Of a DNA stretch of 64,000 nt, positions 45,601 to 55,934 are shown piece after piece. Where the stretch lies: assembly GCA_013076295.1 (NCBI GenBank), contig RQOL01000882.1, forward strand, positions 1,178,001-1,242,000, in the 5' to 3' direction. Made by a program: the position numbers and the translations under genes. The DNA is from Sanderia malayensis. Taxonomy: Eukaryota > Cnidaria > Scyphozoa > Semaeostomeae > Pelagiidae. Each line of letters opens with the position of its first letter. Within the stretch, counting starts at the first letter, position 1. Below the pieces are notes generated by a model. That model did not search any database. It was not told the origin of the DNA and saw only the letters and a list, made by a program, of their open reading frames with translations.

Positions 45601-48435
45601 ACTAAAGACATTGCTACTAAAGATCTTTCCACTAAAGAAAACACAGTTACTGATACCACTGCAGCCATTAAACCCACAGTTTCTGATGACATCACAGCTA
45701 AAGGCATTGAAACCGATGACTGTACTATTGCAAATGATACAAGCAGCGATGATTATGATGATGATAGTGACGAACCATCCAGTATAGAGAGTTACATGGA
45801 ATCAAAGTTTGGGACCCCAGGACAAACGGATCCGAGGGAATCTAGTGGCTCGTTTCCCGATCATGGAGACACTAAAGCACTGATCACAAATGTGAACAGC
45901 GAAAACGCCGTTGCTAATGGCAAGCCGGGTGAAAGAGAGGCTAGTGAAAAAGAGGCTGATCAAACGGGACTGACAGCGCCAATGGCGGCTGATGCCAGCG
46001 TTGACGAGTTAAACGGAGAAGAGGCAGAGGTTTCGCATCACAAACGAGGAAAAGCCTTTCGTGAAGGCAACATATACAAAGAGGTCAAACTACAAAATCT
46101 GAGAGAAAGGATCGAGTTGAAGAAGAGTGTGGAAAAAGAAGAATGTAAACGAAATGAGATGACGTCACAGAATGAGGCTGCGAACGGTGGTGATATAATG
46201 CCTGCTGAAGACGGCAAGGAAAAGAGACAAGAAGAGATGTTGACCATGGCTAGTGAGAATCAACGTGTGATAGACAGTGGAATTTTCAAGATTCACAACA
46301 GCAACACCAACAACAACAGCAACGGGACTGTGCTTCAGAGAATGTTCAACCCAGACGCAACAATCACCCAGGGTAGGAGCAAAGAGAGGCCAGCCTCGTT
46401 TGAGAACGACAGTAGACCAAGCTCTCATTCAACCTCGTCTGATGCAGGCACTTTGCTGCCGCGAATTGCATCGACCAGTGTAGCAATCAGCGAAAGAGAT
46501 GCGAGAGACGAGAAGCCAAGATCAGCCTCGGTTCCACCCAGAGCCTCGCATTCACAATGCCCGGCATGTGATGAGTGCTTTAATAAGCCGTTTCAAGTCA
46601 GCACGTACAAGCTGATCGAGTTGGTGTTCAGTCAATGCAGTAAACAGTCGGCGGTTAACACAAGACCGAGTGAATATGATTACATATGTCTCTCCGGTAA
46701 GTTTTAACCGCACATTGATCGGTTATATGTTTATGAATACAAGTATTTGTTATGGAGTTTCAATGTCAATAACCTTTCATCGTTAACGAACAACACTGTA
46801 TATAGCAAACTAAACATCTGGTCCTCTGTTGAACTGCTTCATAATATACAATTAACCCTCATATAACGAACTTCACTGTATATAGCAAACTAAACATCTA
46901 GTCCCTTGTTGAACTGCTTCATAGTATACAATTAACCCTCATATAACGAGCTTCACTGTATATAGCAAACTAAACATCTGGTCCCTTGTTGAACTGCTTC
47001 ATATTCTAATCAGCATTGAAGACTCCTTCAACAACTCAAACAACATTGACTCGATACTCAAGCTTCTTATTTCGCCTCCGTAGGAGTTCACCTCCGCAAC
47101 ACTGGCGGCATCTGGGATCTTGCTGACAACACATCATTTCACAGCGACTCGGAATTAACGGAAAGCTTAGAAATCACCCGCCAGTCATCAGCACCATCGA
47201 AACCCCGTGACGTCATCGCCAGCAAAGTTGTCAAGGACAGACAAGTGGTGCTTGGCAACGGAATCTGTTGCCATTGGATACCGAAGAAGAATGGCTTACG
47301 CGGCAAATGGCGAGTGGTTAAATCGGAGAAACCCAAACAAAGGAAGGAGAGCGAGGAAGAACAACTTGAATCTAGGCCCATTACCACTTTTAGGCCCATT
47401 AGCCCGAACTCCCGTGAAAACATTGCTAATGCTGACACTTTGAAGAGTGGTGAGTCGTCTTTCAGGGAGACTGCGAAAAAGAAAATTCAGCCTCGATATC
47501 AACAAATGTTCAACAGCGTGGTAGCGAGTTTCACATCATCGTCGTCAGCTCCTTCGTCGCGGCCGTCATCAAGGAGTGCTACTCCTTCGCTGCGGTCGGC
47601 CTCGCCCGACCCCGTATCAGTTTACGTCTCGTTGGAGTTGGTGGCCGTGCGTGAGCAGATCCTCGTGCCTTTGAACAGGGCTGTCAATCAAATAAGACAA
47701 CACTTCAACACGCCGTTTTCACAAGATCAGGCTTCGCAGCAACACGAGGCTTCACAGCTACACGCTCCTTCACAGATGTCTGCGGCCGCGCATCAACATC
47801 AGTTGGGCGACGACGCTGTAACACCGAAGATCGGCTGGTTGATTCGACGCGAACTGTGCAGCGCGTTGGCCGGCCTGCTCCTGCTGGGCATGAAAAACGA
47901 CGCTGTGATGCCGCAGATTTTCCCCTTCGGAAAACCGACCAGATACAACCTGTGGTCGCTCGTGAAAGACGTCTCTTGGGCGTGCGCAGACACCGACCCT
48001 GTTATAAAGACCATGTGTGAGATCATTGAGAAATCTCCGTTTCTTTTTGACGACGATCTCCGTTTTCGCTGTTTCGTTTGCGAAACGTTGAACTGTCCGA
48101 ACGAAGGTGGGAGGGAGAAGCTCTTTGTCACCTGGTACAAGCGACTGCTCGGCTCGCCTCATGTGGCTAAAAAGTTTTATAAACAAGGCTGTGTATGGCG
48201 ACTGCAGGACCACAAGCAAGCGGATTTGTTCTTTGAAGAGACTATGTTGATGCTGGGTTTCTTGAATGAGTACACGTTTAATTTACAGGCCGACTTTGAA
48301 TACAGGGAGTTGAGAAAGAAGCAGAACGGAGGAGCCAGCGGTGGCGCATTCGACCGTGATCAAAGTGACCGCCTCGATTTCATGCTGGAAAGAAAACCTA
48401 AAGATGTTGACATGGCGGTTTTCACGTTTGAATAG
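37105..48435 (+). CDS. PH-domain and RUN-like-domain protein
   Basis: Exons: 37105-37122, 37505-37594, (one or more unplaced between 37595 and 38413; candidate 38212 onwards), 38414-38518, 39536-39646, 40367-40577, 40900-40982, 41881-41952, 42326-42413, 42694-42738, 43201-43242, 43453-43538, 43798-46696, 47084-48435. Apart from the unplaced part all phases agree (about 1733 residues). The N-terminus is a split PH domain: LEGNLLLQESQKFGKKSWKE at its start and SFEEQKRWVEGLEHV as its C-terminal helix. A region with VVQFGDGKFMAHPVDPEITA to LFLKKENGEELRFTDEEKP resembles RA/ubiquitin-like folds. A long disordered part follows. The C-terminus is RUN-like (ELCSALAGLLLLGMKN, FPFGKPTRYNLWSLVKDVSW), most like RUSC-type RUN domains. 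RUN proteins act with small GTPases in vesicle traffic; the exact family is not recognised. Confidence 0.82.
39716..40310 (+). repeat. 60-bp minisatellite, family A
   Basis: Ten units in the intron between exons 39646 and 40367. The repeated frame (ILISIEDSFNNSNNCLYFDS) is an artefact of the 60-bp length. Confidence 0.9.
40367..43538 (+). CDS. Central exons with RA/ubiquitin-like region
   Basis: Eight short exons. 40367-40577 uses the donor GTGGGT at 40578 (phase 1), which is the only choice that leaves the next exon (40900-40982, ESMVRRLETIHPHYEQGC) in frame. The exons 41881-41952, 42326-42413 and 42694-42738 give a beta-rich stretch (LMVVQFGDGKFMAHP, FGFGNIGLFLKKENGEELRF) typical in pattern of RA/ubiquitin folds. 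A Cys cluster SPCPDCAMCVL occurs in the first exon. Function unknown. Confidence 0.78.
40605..40890 (+). repeat. 16-bp TTCTTCTATCTATTAC minisatellite, polypyrimidine-rich
   Basis: About 17 copies fill most of the intron and run up to the acceptor TTCTGTCTAG at 40899, so they supply its pyrimidine tract. A small array of the same kind is at 37855-37965. Confidence 0.85.
42458..42669. mobile_element. Small MITE-like element with TTACCCCCGTCA ends
   Basis: TTACCCCCGTCA on the left matches TGACGGGGGTAA on the right. Related hairpin-like pairs occur at 43353-43422 (TTACCCCCGG...GACGGGGGTA) and 48449-48518 (TTACCCCCCGAAA...TTTCCGGGGGTA), all near the same gene. Confidence 0.6.
42840..43150 (+). 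repeat. 93-bp minisatellite, family D
   Basis: Three to four units in the intron between exons 42738 and 43201. Confidence 0.85.
43798..46696 (+). CDS. 2.9-kb low-complexity exon of the PH-RUN gene
   Basis: 966 codons plus one base, acceptor CCTCTTTTAG, donor GTAAGT. Mostly polar and acidic. It has three to four imperfect copies of a ~32-residue unit (EVPNIQEGLPEPNVPEGSKD type, bases 44380-44710) and a run of five-residue units (KDIAA/KDIAT) at 45480-45650. A charged helical segment (LQNLRERIELKKSVEKEECK) follows. It ends with a Cys-rich stretch SQCPACDECFNKPF before the last exon. Long frames on the minus strand are shadows. Confidence 0.88.
46785..47050 (+). repeat. 80-bp family B array joined to a family A fragment
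   Basis: About two and a half family B units, then abruptly (near 47000) the family A segment TCAGCATTGAAGACTCCTTC. The junction shows both families mixing in one intron. Confidence 0.8.
47084..48435 (+). CDS. Terminal exon with RUN-like domain
   Basis: 449 codons plus TAG, entered in phase 1 after CGCCTCCGTAG. The first part has NGICCHWIPKKNGLRGKWRV and Ser-rich sequence. The RUN-like helical domain spans about 47610-48310: VSVYVSLELVAVREQILVPL, GWLIRRELCSALAGLLLLGM, GKPTRYNLWSLVKDVSW, FRCFVCETLNCPNEGGREKL and FLNEYTFNLQADFEY. A polyadenylation signal AATAAA is at 48728-48733. Confidence 0.85.
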
Positions 48436-50064
48436 ATTGATTGCTGTTACCCCCCGAAACTTTGTGAAATTGCTGTTCGTGGGAAGGCATCTTGCAGTAT
48501 TTTCCGGGGGTATGATTACCTCTTTTTTCTGGTTATCATAACCTGCTGCCAATTAAGTCAAAGTTATTATTAATGCAAGATTTTTTTGCGAAGGGAATTT
48601 AATTTTCTGTTTTTTACGCTGGTTTGAATTAACTAAATTCTTGTGGCACTAAATCACTAAATTTTTTCATAACTTTTCGCTTTCATAATTTTGAAAAAGT
48701 ATTTTCTACCGTTTGCAACAATAATATAATAAATAATAATTTGTAGGCATTTGTAGATGAGATTAAGAATTTTTTATTGTATTCAGGTTTTACAAATTCA
48801 ACATGTATTTGATCGAAATAGAATTCTGGAATTATTTTAATATTGAAATAGAATTCTGGAATTATTTTAATATTGAAATAGAATTCTGGAATTATTTTCT
48901 GGACAACTTGTACACGTGATTAGCACGATTATGCACCAGTGAACCAATGGGGGTAGAATGAGCCCCAGGAATATATATAAAGAACCGATGAGATATAAAT
49001 AGGGTCATGGCATGTTTAATTTCTAAAGTAGCGCAAAAGGGGGCATGCATTATGCCTAAGAGAAGAGTAATAGGGTGCGTGTCCCCAACTCCAACTCGAC
49101 ACTGATTCGATGGTTGTCAGAAAATGCAAAAATGGTGTGAAGGATCGTGACATTCTGTCGCTTTCAAGACCCTGACCGAAATAATTACAATATTATAATC
49201 AATTATAATTTATTATTATGAACTATAATTAACTGTAATTAAATATAAACTTTTATGATCACAGTTCAACATGAGCAGGATAACACAATTTAAGAACCAA
49301 CGTGTAAATAACAAAAATTTAAAAGTGAAAATATGAATTTGAAATAAATTGAAAAATTTCTGGGATTAAAATGCTTGCAAATGATCGCATAGCAATAGGT
49401 AATACGAAAATAAACTTGTGGCAAAACATAACAATAAATGCAAGAAAAGGATAAGTTTAACATTTCACTAAAATATAAACTAGATCTTTCTTTTTTGCTT
49501 AAAAACAAATTGACACGATGTCATTATTCACAAAACTGGACATTTCGCAAGGTAGAGATTTACTGAAAGTCTTCGCATATGTACTCATGATTACGGACCC
49601 GAAAAACTCATTGACACTATTTGACATCAATGACGTCAAGACATGTTTATTCAATGCGGGATACATTCTAGTTCATTCATGGTTGTAATTCATGTGTAAC
49701 ACACTCAATGCCAAAGGTCGAACAAATGAAAAACAAAAAACAAAATAGCCCCCTTGCATATTTAGCAGAAAATTCAATTTACATAGCAAACTCAACATCT
49801 GGTCCCTTGTTGAACTGCTTCATAGTACACAATTAACCCTCATATAACGAGCTTTACTGTATATAGCACACCAAACATCTGATTCCTTGTTAGAACTGCT
49901 TCATAGCAATTCCAGCTCTAAAAAACACCCTGCTATAATAGAATTATCTACTGATAGCTACCCTTGAAGGTTCATTTTGCATCTAAACCCCATTGCATAC
50001 CCCCACAGGGATCAAATCCCTTCTCAAGTCCTCCATTATACGTTCTCATAGAAACGAGACGTTC
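48436..50064. other. Convergent 3' intergenic region
   Basis: Holds the 3' UTRs of the PH-RUN gene (AATAAA at 48728) and of the minus-strand TRIM-like gene (TTTATT, rc AATAAA, at 49646-49651). It also has three 30-bp tandem copies of TTGAAATAGAATTCTGGAAT near 48810-48900 and a family B fragment at 49780-49910. No coding sequence seen. Confidence 0.55.
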
Positions 50065-51867
50065 TCATAGAAACGTGACAACCGGTCTTGGACAAGCCTC
50101 GTTCTTGCACTCATGCGTCATAAAAACACAGGGATACAACGAATCGGATTGATCGGGTAGCGTCAAATGTTTTCCCTCCTCCGTTTCGCAGCAAACAATA
50201 GTCAATCGCTTATTTTTCATATCCAGCAAAACCATGTAAGTCCGAGACTCCCGTTTGTAAATAGAAGACCTGCGTTTCGACCGGCTTTTCCGTCGTTCCG
50301 TAGTCGGACCGTACTTGGTAATACCAAGATTAAAATCACATGTATGTTCAATATCAACATCGAATATATTAGTACGAGACGAAGCTCCCAAACAGATCCG
50401 AACCATTGGACATGCACTGGTGAATTTCACTTTCCATGCGTGTTTACGCTCGGAGAATTGCTGCGCAGCGTGTATGATCGCACCGGAGGAGCTGCTCTTT
50501 GTAAGCAGCGCTGATTTGCCGTCCTTCTGAACAGTCCACGCGCTCTGGCCCTGGGCGTCAAGATGTGAGCCGTAAGCTACAATCGGTTCTTGGTCGAACG
50601 TTAGCTTCTCTTTCTCGTAGACGTGACAACAGAAAGGGCTTTCCGGCAACTCGAGGTTGTTTACATAGATGTGGAAGTCATGGCAACCGGGTTGCGTCGG
50701 CTTGAAGCTGACACAATGCGCAGCATTTTCGTTCGTTACAACGTCAGCCGTGCGCAGCGAATTTCCCGGTCCGCGAACTTGAACTTTCACGTTGTCGTCC
50801 CGCATGAAAGACAGTTGCATTTTCGCGTTGCGCGTAATAACGCGAAATGTCGCCTCCTCCCCAACAAGCCCGTAATACAACCCCAAACCAACGGCCTCGG
50901 AATGAATAGCCGAAGCGAGGTTCTCACCAATCTCACCAAACTTAGAAAACGATTCGACAATGTTGTCATCGCATGAAAAATGCAAATTTCCAACCCTGAA
51001 CACTCGCAACCCCTTAATGCTGGCAATAGTTGTCTTTTGGTTGTCAACCACATCCCCAACCGTCTCCACGACAGTCGGGTATTGTTGCACAGCAACGGGC
51101 AACTTCGGCACTTCCTCTATCGTATTCAAATCATCTTCCTGCATTTGTAGCATGTCCTTACTCTTCATATTCAACAGGCCTAACTTCTTCTTTCCCTCAA
51201 TATCAGTCTTTCTCAGCAACTCCTTTCTTCTCTTTTCAAGAGCTTGCACTAAACCGTCAAAAGTTTCATTAATTCGCTGTTTCGTCTTCGTCACATTCAA
51301 CGCGATATTCGCGCGCAACAACTCGACCCAGTCCTTCTGCCATTCGAACACTTCATTCGCGTCAGATTTCTCCAGAAACCCGGCCTCTTGCAACGATCGG
51401 TCCATGCACAGATCAGCAAGCGGACACTGACTACAGACATCAGTAGCACTGCAGCGTTTGCGCAGCTCCTGGTTCCGATGCCGATGCTTCACTACCGCAC
51501 CGGTCGATGAAAAATTCAAATCCGGACTACCGATGGGAGAACTTTGGAAACCGGCGCTACCACCGCCGCGCATAACAACCGTATCAACATCCGAATCCGG
51601 GCCGCTATCCCGTTTCCCAAGTGGGTAGTGACCGTAATTCGAGTTATTCATACCGAGACCATTGTTGGTCATCAAGCTATCTATCCCGTTGGACATTGTA
51701 CCGAATGAAGGTGGGAGGGAGAGGTCACTGATATAACTGCTATCACCGTCTCTTAGGATACTGTCACTGTCAATTTCGTGATGGCGATGCCGATGATGAT
51801 GTGATGATAATGATGATTTATTATTATTATTGTTCACCTTGTAATGGCGTCGCTTCATTCTGTTCAT
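50065..51867 (-). CDS. TRIM-like coiled-coil/filamin-repeat protein without RING
   Basis: Single coding exon, 600 residues, first ATG at 51867 (MNRMKRRHYK); an in-frame TGA lies shortly upstream at 51906-51904 and an acceptor-like CTTCTACTTCAG just before it suggests a 5' UTR intron. After a His/Asn/Ser-rich start comes a small Cys cluster (CSATDVCSQCPLADLC), a coiled coil of the TRIM BBC type (NVTKTKQRINETFDGLVQAL), a filamin-type Ig repeat (NVKVQVRGPGNSLRTADVVT, GCHDFHIYVNNLELPESPF) and a SPRY-like C-terminal part (HAWKVKFTSACPMVRICLGA, FMTHECKNEACPRPVVTFL). Filamin repeats follow the coiled coil in TRIM2/3/45/71. No RING or complete B-box is present, so it is a TRIM-like adaptor or a lineage-specific derivative. 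Confidence 0.82.
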   Translation of the reverse strand: MNRMKRRHYKVNNNNNKSSLSSHHHRHRHHEIDSDSILRDGDSSYISDLSLPPSFGTMSNGIDSLMTNNGLGMNNSNYGHYPLGKRDSGPDSDVDTVVMRGGGSAGFQSSPIGSPDLNFSSTGAVVKHRHRNQELRKRCSATDVCSQCPLADLCMDRSLQEAGFLEKSDANEVFEWQKDWVELLRANIALNVTKTKQRINETFDGLVQALEKRRKELLRKTDIEGKKKLGLLNMKSKDMLQMQEDDLNTIEEVPKLPVAVQQYPTVVETVGDVVDNQKTTIASIKGLRVFRVGNLHFSCDDNIVESFSKFGEIGENLASAIHSEAVGLGLYYGLVGEEATFRVITRNAKMQLSFMRDDNVKVQVRGPGNSLRTADVVTNENAAHCVSFKPTQPGCHDFHIYVNNLELPESPFCCHVYEKEKLTFDQEPIVAYGSHLDAQGQSAWTVQKDGKSALLTKSSSSGAIIHAAQQFSERKHAWKVKFTSACPMVRICLGASSRTNIFDVDIEHTCDFNLGITKYGPTTERRKSRSKRRSSIYKRESRTYMVLLDMKNKRLTIVCCETEEGKHLTLPDQSDSLYPCVFMTHECKNEACPRPVVTFL

Positions 51868-51935
51868 CCTCGCTACTTGTTGGGTGATAGTTAAAAACGC
51901 CAATCAATCTGAAGTAGAAGATACAAATGTTATAA

Positions 51936-52190
51936 TTCATGTTAATTGATGTTAATTGATGTTAATTTATGTTAATTTATGTTAATTTATGTCAATTAGT
52001 ATCAATTTATTTTAATTTATATCAATTCGTGTTACACTCTTTTTTTATATACATATAAGAACACTAAGGCTCGATTTCAAATGGAGAACAATAGAAGAAA
52101 TAAAAACATTGGAGCCTCGGTAAAAATTTGCTGGTTCTTATGAAAAAAGAGTGTAATTTATGTTAATTTATGTCAATTTATGGTAACTAA
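51936..52190. repeat. TGTTAATTTA tandem repeat upstream of the TRIM-like gene
   Basis: Short AT-rich units of about 10 bp (GTTAATTTAT/GTCAATTTAT), interrupted by unique sequence at 52035-52145. Confidence 0.65.
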
Positions 52191-52208
52191 TTTCAATTTG
52201 TGAGCACA

Positions 52209-52484
52209 TACCGTAAATTCTCGAATAAGCCCCCCCCCACCTTTGAATAAGCCCTCCCCTCGAATGAGCCCCCATCCTGATAATCATTTGCAAGGATTTT
52301 GAGCCCAAGTATTCAGACATTGAAGTTGTTTAGTAAATGTATTGCAAATAATAGAAAGTTTAAACCAATTTCATTGATTGGTTGCATCGTATGTCTTTTA
52401 TTTTGCCTAATATTGAACAATAATCAGGCTAAGATTTCGTTTTTGCAAATAAGCCCCAGGGGGCTTATTCGATGATTTACGGTA
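52209..52484. mobile_element. MITE, TACCGTAAAT..CTCGAATAAG family, copy 2
   Basis: Ends TACCGTAAATTCTCGAATAA and TTATTCGATGATTTACGGTA. The internal segment GATTGGTTGCATCGTATG is the reverse complement of CATACGATGCAACCAATC-like sequence in copy 1 (23814-24067). TA at both ends fits a TA target site. Confidence 0.8.
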
Positions 52485-52489
52485 TCCAA

Positions 52490-54412
52490 AAAATATTTCT
52501 TCTAAAAGAACGTAGGCATACAACTCGTGGCATTGATGTCACGTTGTCCCTGTTTGCACCACCCCACCCCCTTGCCAACGCCCTTAAAACATCAAAATAA
52601 TTATTAATCTTAAAACATCAAAATTATTATGAGTAATGAAAATACAACGTTATATATCGCACGATCCTCAATGCGCTATAGAAATTATAGAAATCTTTCA
52701 TTAGTCTTCGTCTGTTACCCGCTGTAAAACCATGGAAAACAAACAATTTGTTTTCAAAGCATCGTTTGCGAGTCAACAATAAGATAATAGCGTGAGTTTT
52801 GTAAAAATACAGACATGAATCTGAAACCAGCTGATTATTTTCCACAATCGCTGCTAACTCGAGGCAACAACTTGTTGTTTATAATTAATTCTCACCCAAG
52901 AGGTCCGCTTCTTATGGACAGCTTCGCGTGAAGCAAAATGTGTGGTTTAGGTCACGCGCAATTCATCTTCTTATCCTTGCGGGTTTTTGTCAAATTGTGC
53001 AGTGAAATAATAAGAAATTGCCTAAGCTTATCCCCAAAACATGTTTTTGAAGACAGCGTGGGCACATGACACAAATTTTTCCGATAACAAATGTTTGCAG
53101 AGAGTGGAATTGAAATGTCGAAGTAAACAAAACCGCCCGGGGAGAAAAAGGCGAAATTTTACAAAATAAATATGTATTTCGTGACTTGTTTCATAAACCT
53201 TTTGTTTACAAAACTAAGGCATTAATAGAATCAAACTTCACTTAAATTTATCAATATAGAATTGAATATTGCAAATTGCATATTTATTTGTTGAGGCTAT
53301 AAATAGCTCTCGTGTAGCAACGAAAATTTTACCATAAATTGCATCAGCAAATATATCTATAGTTCTTTAAACCCGCCTTCAGCTACTTAGAAACTATTAA
53401 GTGGAAGACTCGTAGTAAAATGAGCAATCAAGTTTATATGAAACTTTGGAAAATATGTGGAACAAGACTTCCTCCCGAGAAAAACAAGAAAATTGTTTCC
53501 CGGCCGGCCTAGATTAGGCCGTGTATTCAAAACATTATGGATAGTGAACTAACCTGCAGATATTTACCTTAAAAAGTTGCTAGATGGCTCCATTTTCAGT
53601 GAATGATTAACTAAATGCAATACATAGTTTCCAAACACAAAGCCAGCAATAAACTCTTCTTTTCCAAAACAAAACAAATTCTCGTGCGTCCCCAAATCGG
53701 CGAAAATTGAAAACGAAAAATATACGACCACCGTGATTCTGATTCGCTCGCAAGACAATAGGACAATAGGTTAAATCACGTGACATTCTCATAAACAATA
53801 GGAACAATAGATAATTAAACAGTTAAATGTACCACGTGGTGTATGTAGAAAACAATGGACCGAAATGGGGGGAGAAAAGAAAGCAGTTATTTGAGTTGTT
53901 GAGTTGAGACATTAAACTCGGCACGAAACTGTTCATTTATTCATGTGTATGTTCACGTTTCCAGATGACATTTTAACCTCTTTGACGTCAATGTTAATTA
54001 GTTTTTGTCCGATCACGCTATTCTGAGCTTTTCAATTATCTGTGCCCAAACTGAATCAATTATTCAATCTTTGTTTCGTGAAGCAGTAGAAGGATTTCAA
54101 ATTAGTCAAAGTCTTATCAAATAAGAAAATACGTCATAAGAAATCAATACTTTTTGTCAAGAACTTTAGTAAGTTCAGTACTGGATTTTTGAACCCTGAG
54201 AAACTTATACATATATACTCAAAATTTCAAGAGGAATTTGAAATGAAAGCACGAATAAATGTTTTGATTATAAATACAAGCCTCAATATAATTTAAACAT
54301 CATTTTTGCAAAAGCCTAATGTATCAGACCAACATGTTTTGTTCATCTGAACTCCATGACAAAGGAAACAAAAGGTCCGTTAAGAAATACTTGAGATTAA
54401 TTCCAGGCTTAA
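52490..54412. other. Gene-free AT-rich stretch
   Basis: Nothing supportable was seen apart from short unlinked open frames. Confidence 0.4.
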
Positions 54413-55928
54413 AGTGCCCCTATACCTTATTTTTTTATTCTTTATATCGATAAAACTTTCTTCGCTGATTTCAGATACGAAAATATTTTTTAAATCTGAC
54501 GTCTAGTTAACGAGTTATAACGTGGGGAAGTGTCGATGTTTCGTCATTTTCGCCATTTTTTGTGGTCAACTTTTAGGACTGGGATCTACCTACTATGACA
54601 TCATAGTTGGTGCCATTGTGCCCCGTTCATTTTCCCGTACTGAAGCAACAAATCCGGCATCAATTTCCTCTCATACGATGCACTCGATATTTGTTTTTTT
54701 GACTTTGATGATTAGAAACAGGTCGGCGCATTATGACATTGAAATTTGAAAGGCTTGCGATGAGTTTGCAGATGTGGGGAGGAATTACAAAATTCCCATG
54801 TAGTGGCTGCTCGTTGTGCTCAGTGGAGGCTGGCGTGGGCCGTGCAATGTTAAAACTGTACGGGAACGGGGATGCCAAGAAGAGCATCAAAACATGATGA
54901 TAAAACTGGGATGCCATATCGATGTGTTTTGCTAGCCCATGGAAATACACCCGATAAATCAAAATTTGTATGGCTTCACAAAATTCTGCTTTATCAGGAT
55001 GATCGCCCTAAAACTGTGAGGAGAAGGAGATGGATAGATTTCATCAATTCGCAACGACGGAAGAAATTCTATGGACGCCTCATCATGAATGAAATAAATC
55101 AAACAACAAAGCGCAATAATTTCGGCACAATAACGAAATTCATGTGTAGTAATAAGGAATTGTGTTGCAGATTTTCTACACTTGCTGTTCCAAATGAAAA
55201 TCGAATCGTTTCAAGCTTCCTCAAACCCCAAAGGTTTAGACTGACACGGATATGATGGCCTAAATTATTGCGTATATTGAATTTTGATATACACTTTTGC
55301 TTCATCACAAACACAACAAAAAGATAATAATTCAGATCTAGTCAAATGCCCAGAAAGTTTTCTTTCAACATTTCTTTTCTTGCTCACATCTCTTTCATGG
55401 CTTTGACTGAAAGAGTTCTCAGCCAAATGGCATCAAATGCATCAGGTTTCTCCTTCATCGGTATCACTATCAACGATCTGCTTTGCTCTACGATACGATC
55501 AATCCTATCCCCTCGCCATCTTCGCATTCCTCGGCACTGCAATCCCTACTGTCATGAACTACTATCCGACAAAGAATGTTAATTCATGGAAACTTTCTAT
55601 TCGATTCTGATCACCAAAATTGCACAAATACCCACGAATACACATAACGAGACACGACAAAAGCGCAACGCAAACACTATTTATTGTACTGAATATAGGC
55701 CTACGCCCGCCGCCACTGAATACAACGAGCAGCCACTACATTGGAGTTTACCTACTATGATGTCATAGTAGGTAAATTACGGTCCTAAAAGTTGACCACG
55801 AAAAAGTGGCACGCGTTGCCTCGTATCTCAAAAACTACTTGTCATATCAAAAAAATATAAACGGATTCAGAATCAGCGCATTCGAATCTATAGTTTTAGC
55901 CAATAAAAAAATAAGGTGTAGGGGCACT
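54413..55928. mobile_element. Kolobok-like DNA transposon remnant (TTAA target site, THAP relic)
   Basis: Terminal inverted repeats AGTGCCCCTATACCTTATTT (left) and rc AGTGCCCCTACACCTTATTT (right) are flanked by TTAA on both sides (54409-54412 and 55929-55932). Longer sub-terminal inverted stretches include GTGGTCAACTTTTAGGAC with TACTATGACATCATAG, and GCTGCTCGTTGTG. Inside, a 127-codon plus-strand frame (54872-55255) has a decayed THAP domain (MPYRCVLLAHGNTPDKSKFV, DDRPKTVRRRRWIDFIN). TTAA duplication plus THAP is the signature of the Kolobok superfamily. No transposase core was found. Confidence 0.75.
54872..55255 (+). pseudogene. THAP-domain ORF relic inside the TTAA element
   Basis: Open frame with MPYRC at the start of the THAP fold, the NTPDK turn, the WLH position and the RRRRWIDF motif. 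The second zinc Cys and the later C-x2-H pair are not in the expected places, so the domain is probably non-functional. Confidence 0.55.
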
Positions 55929-55934
55929 TTAAAA

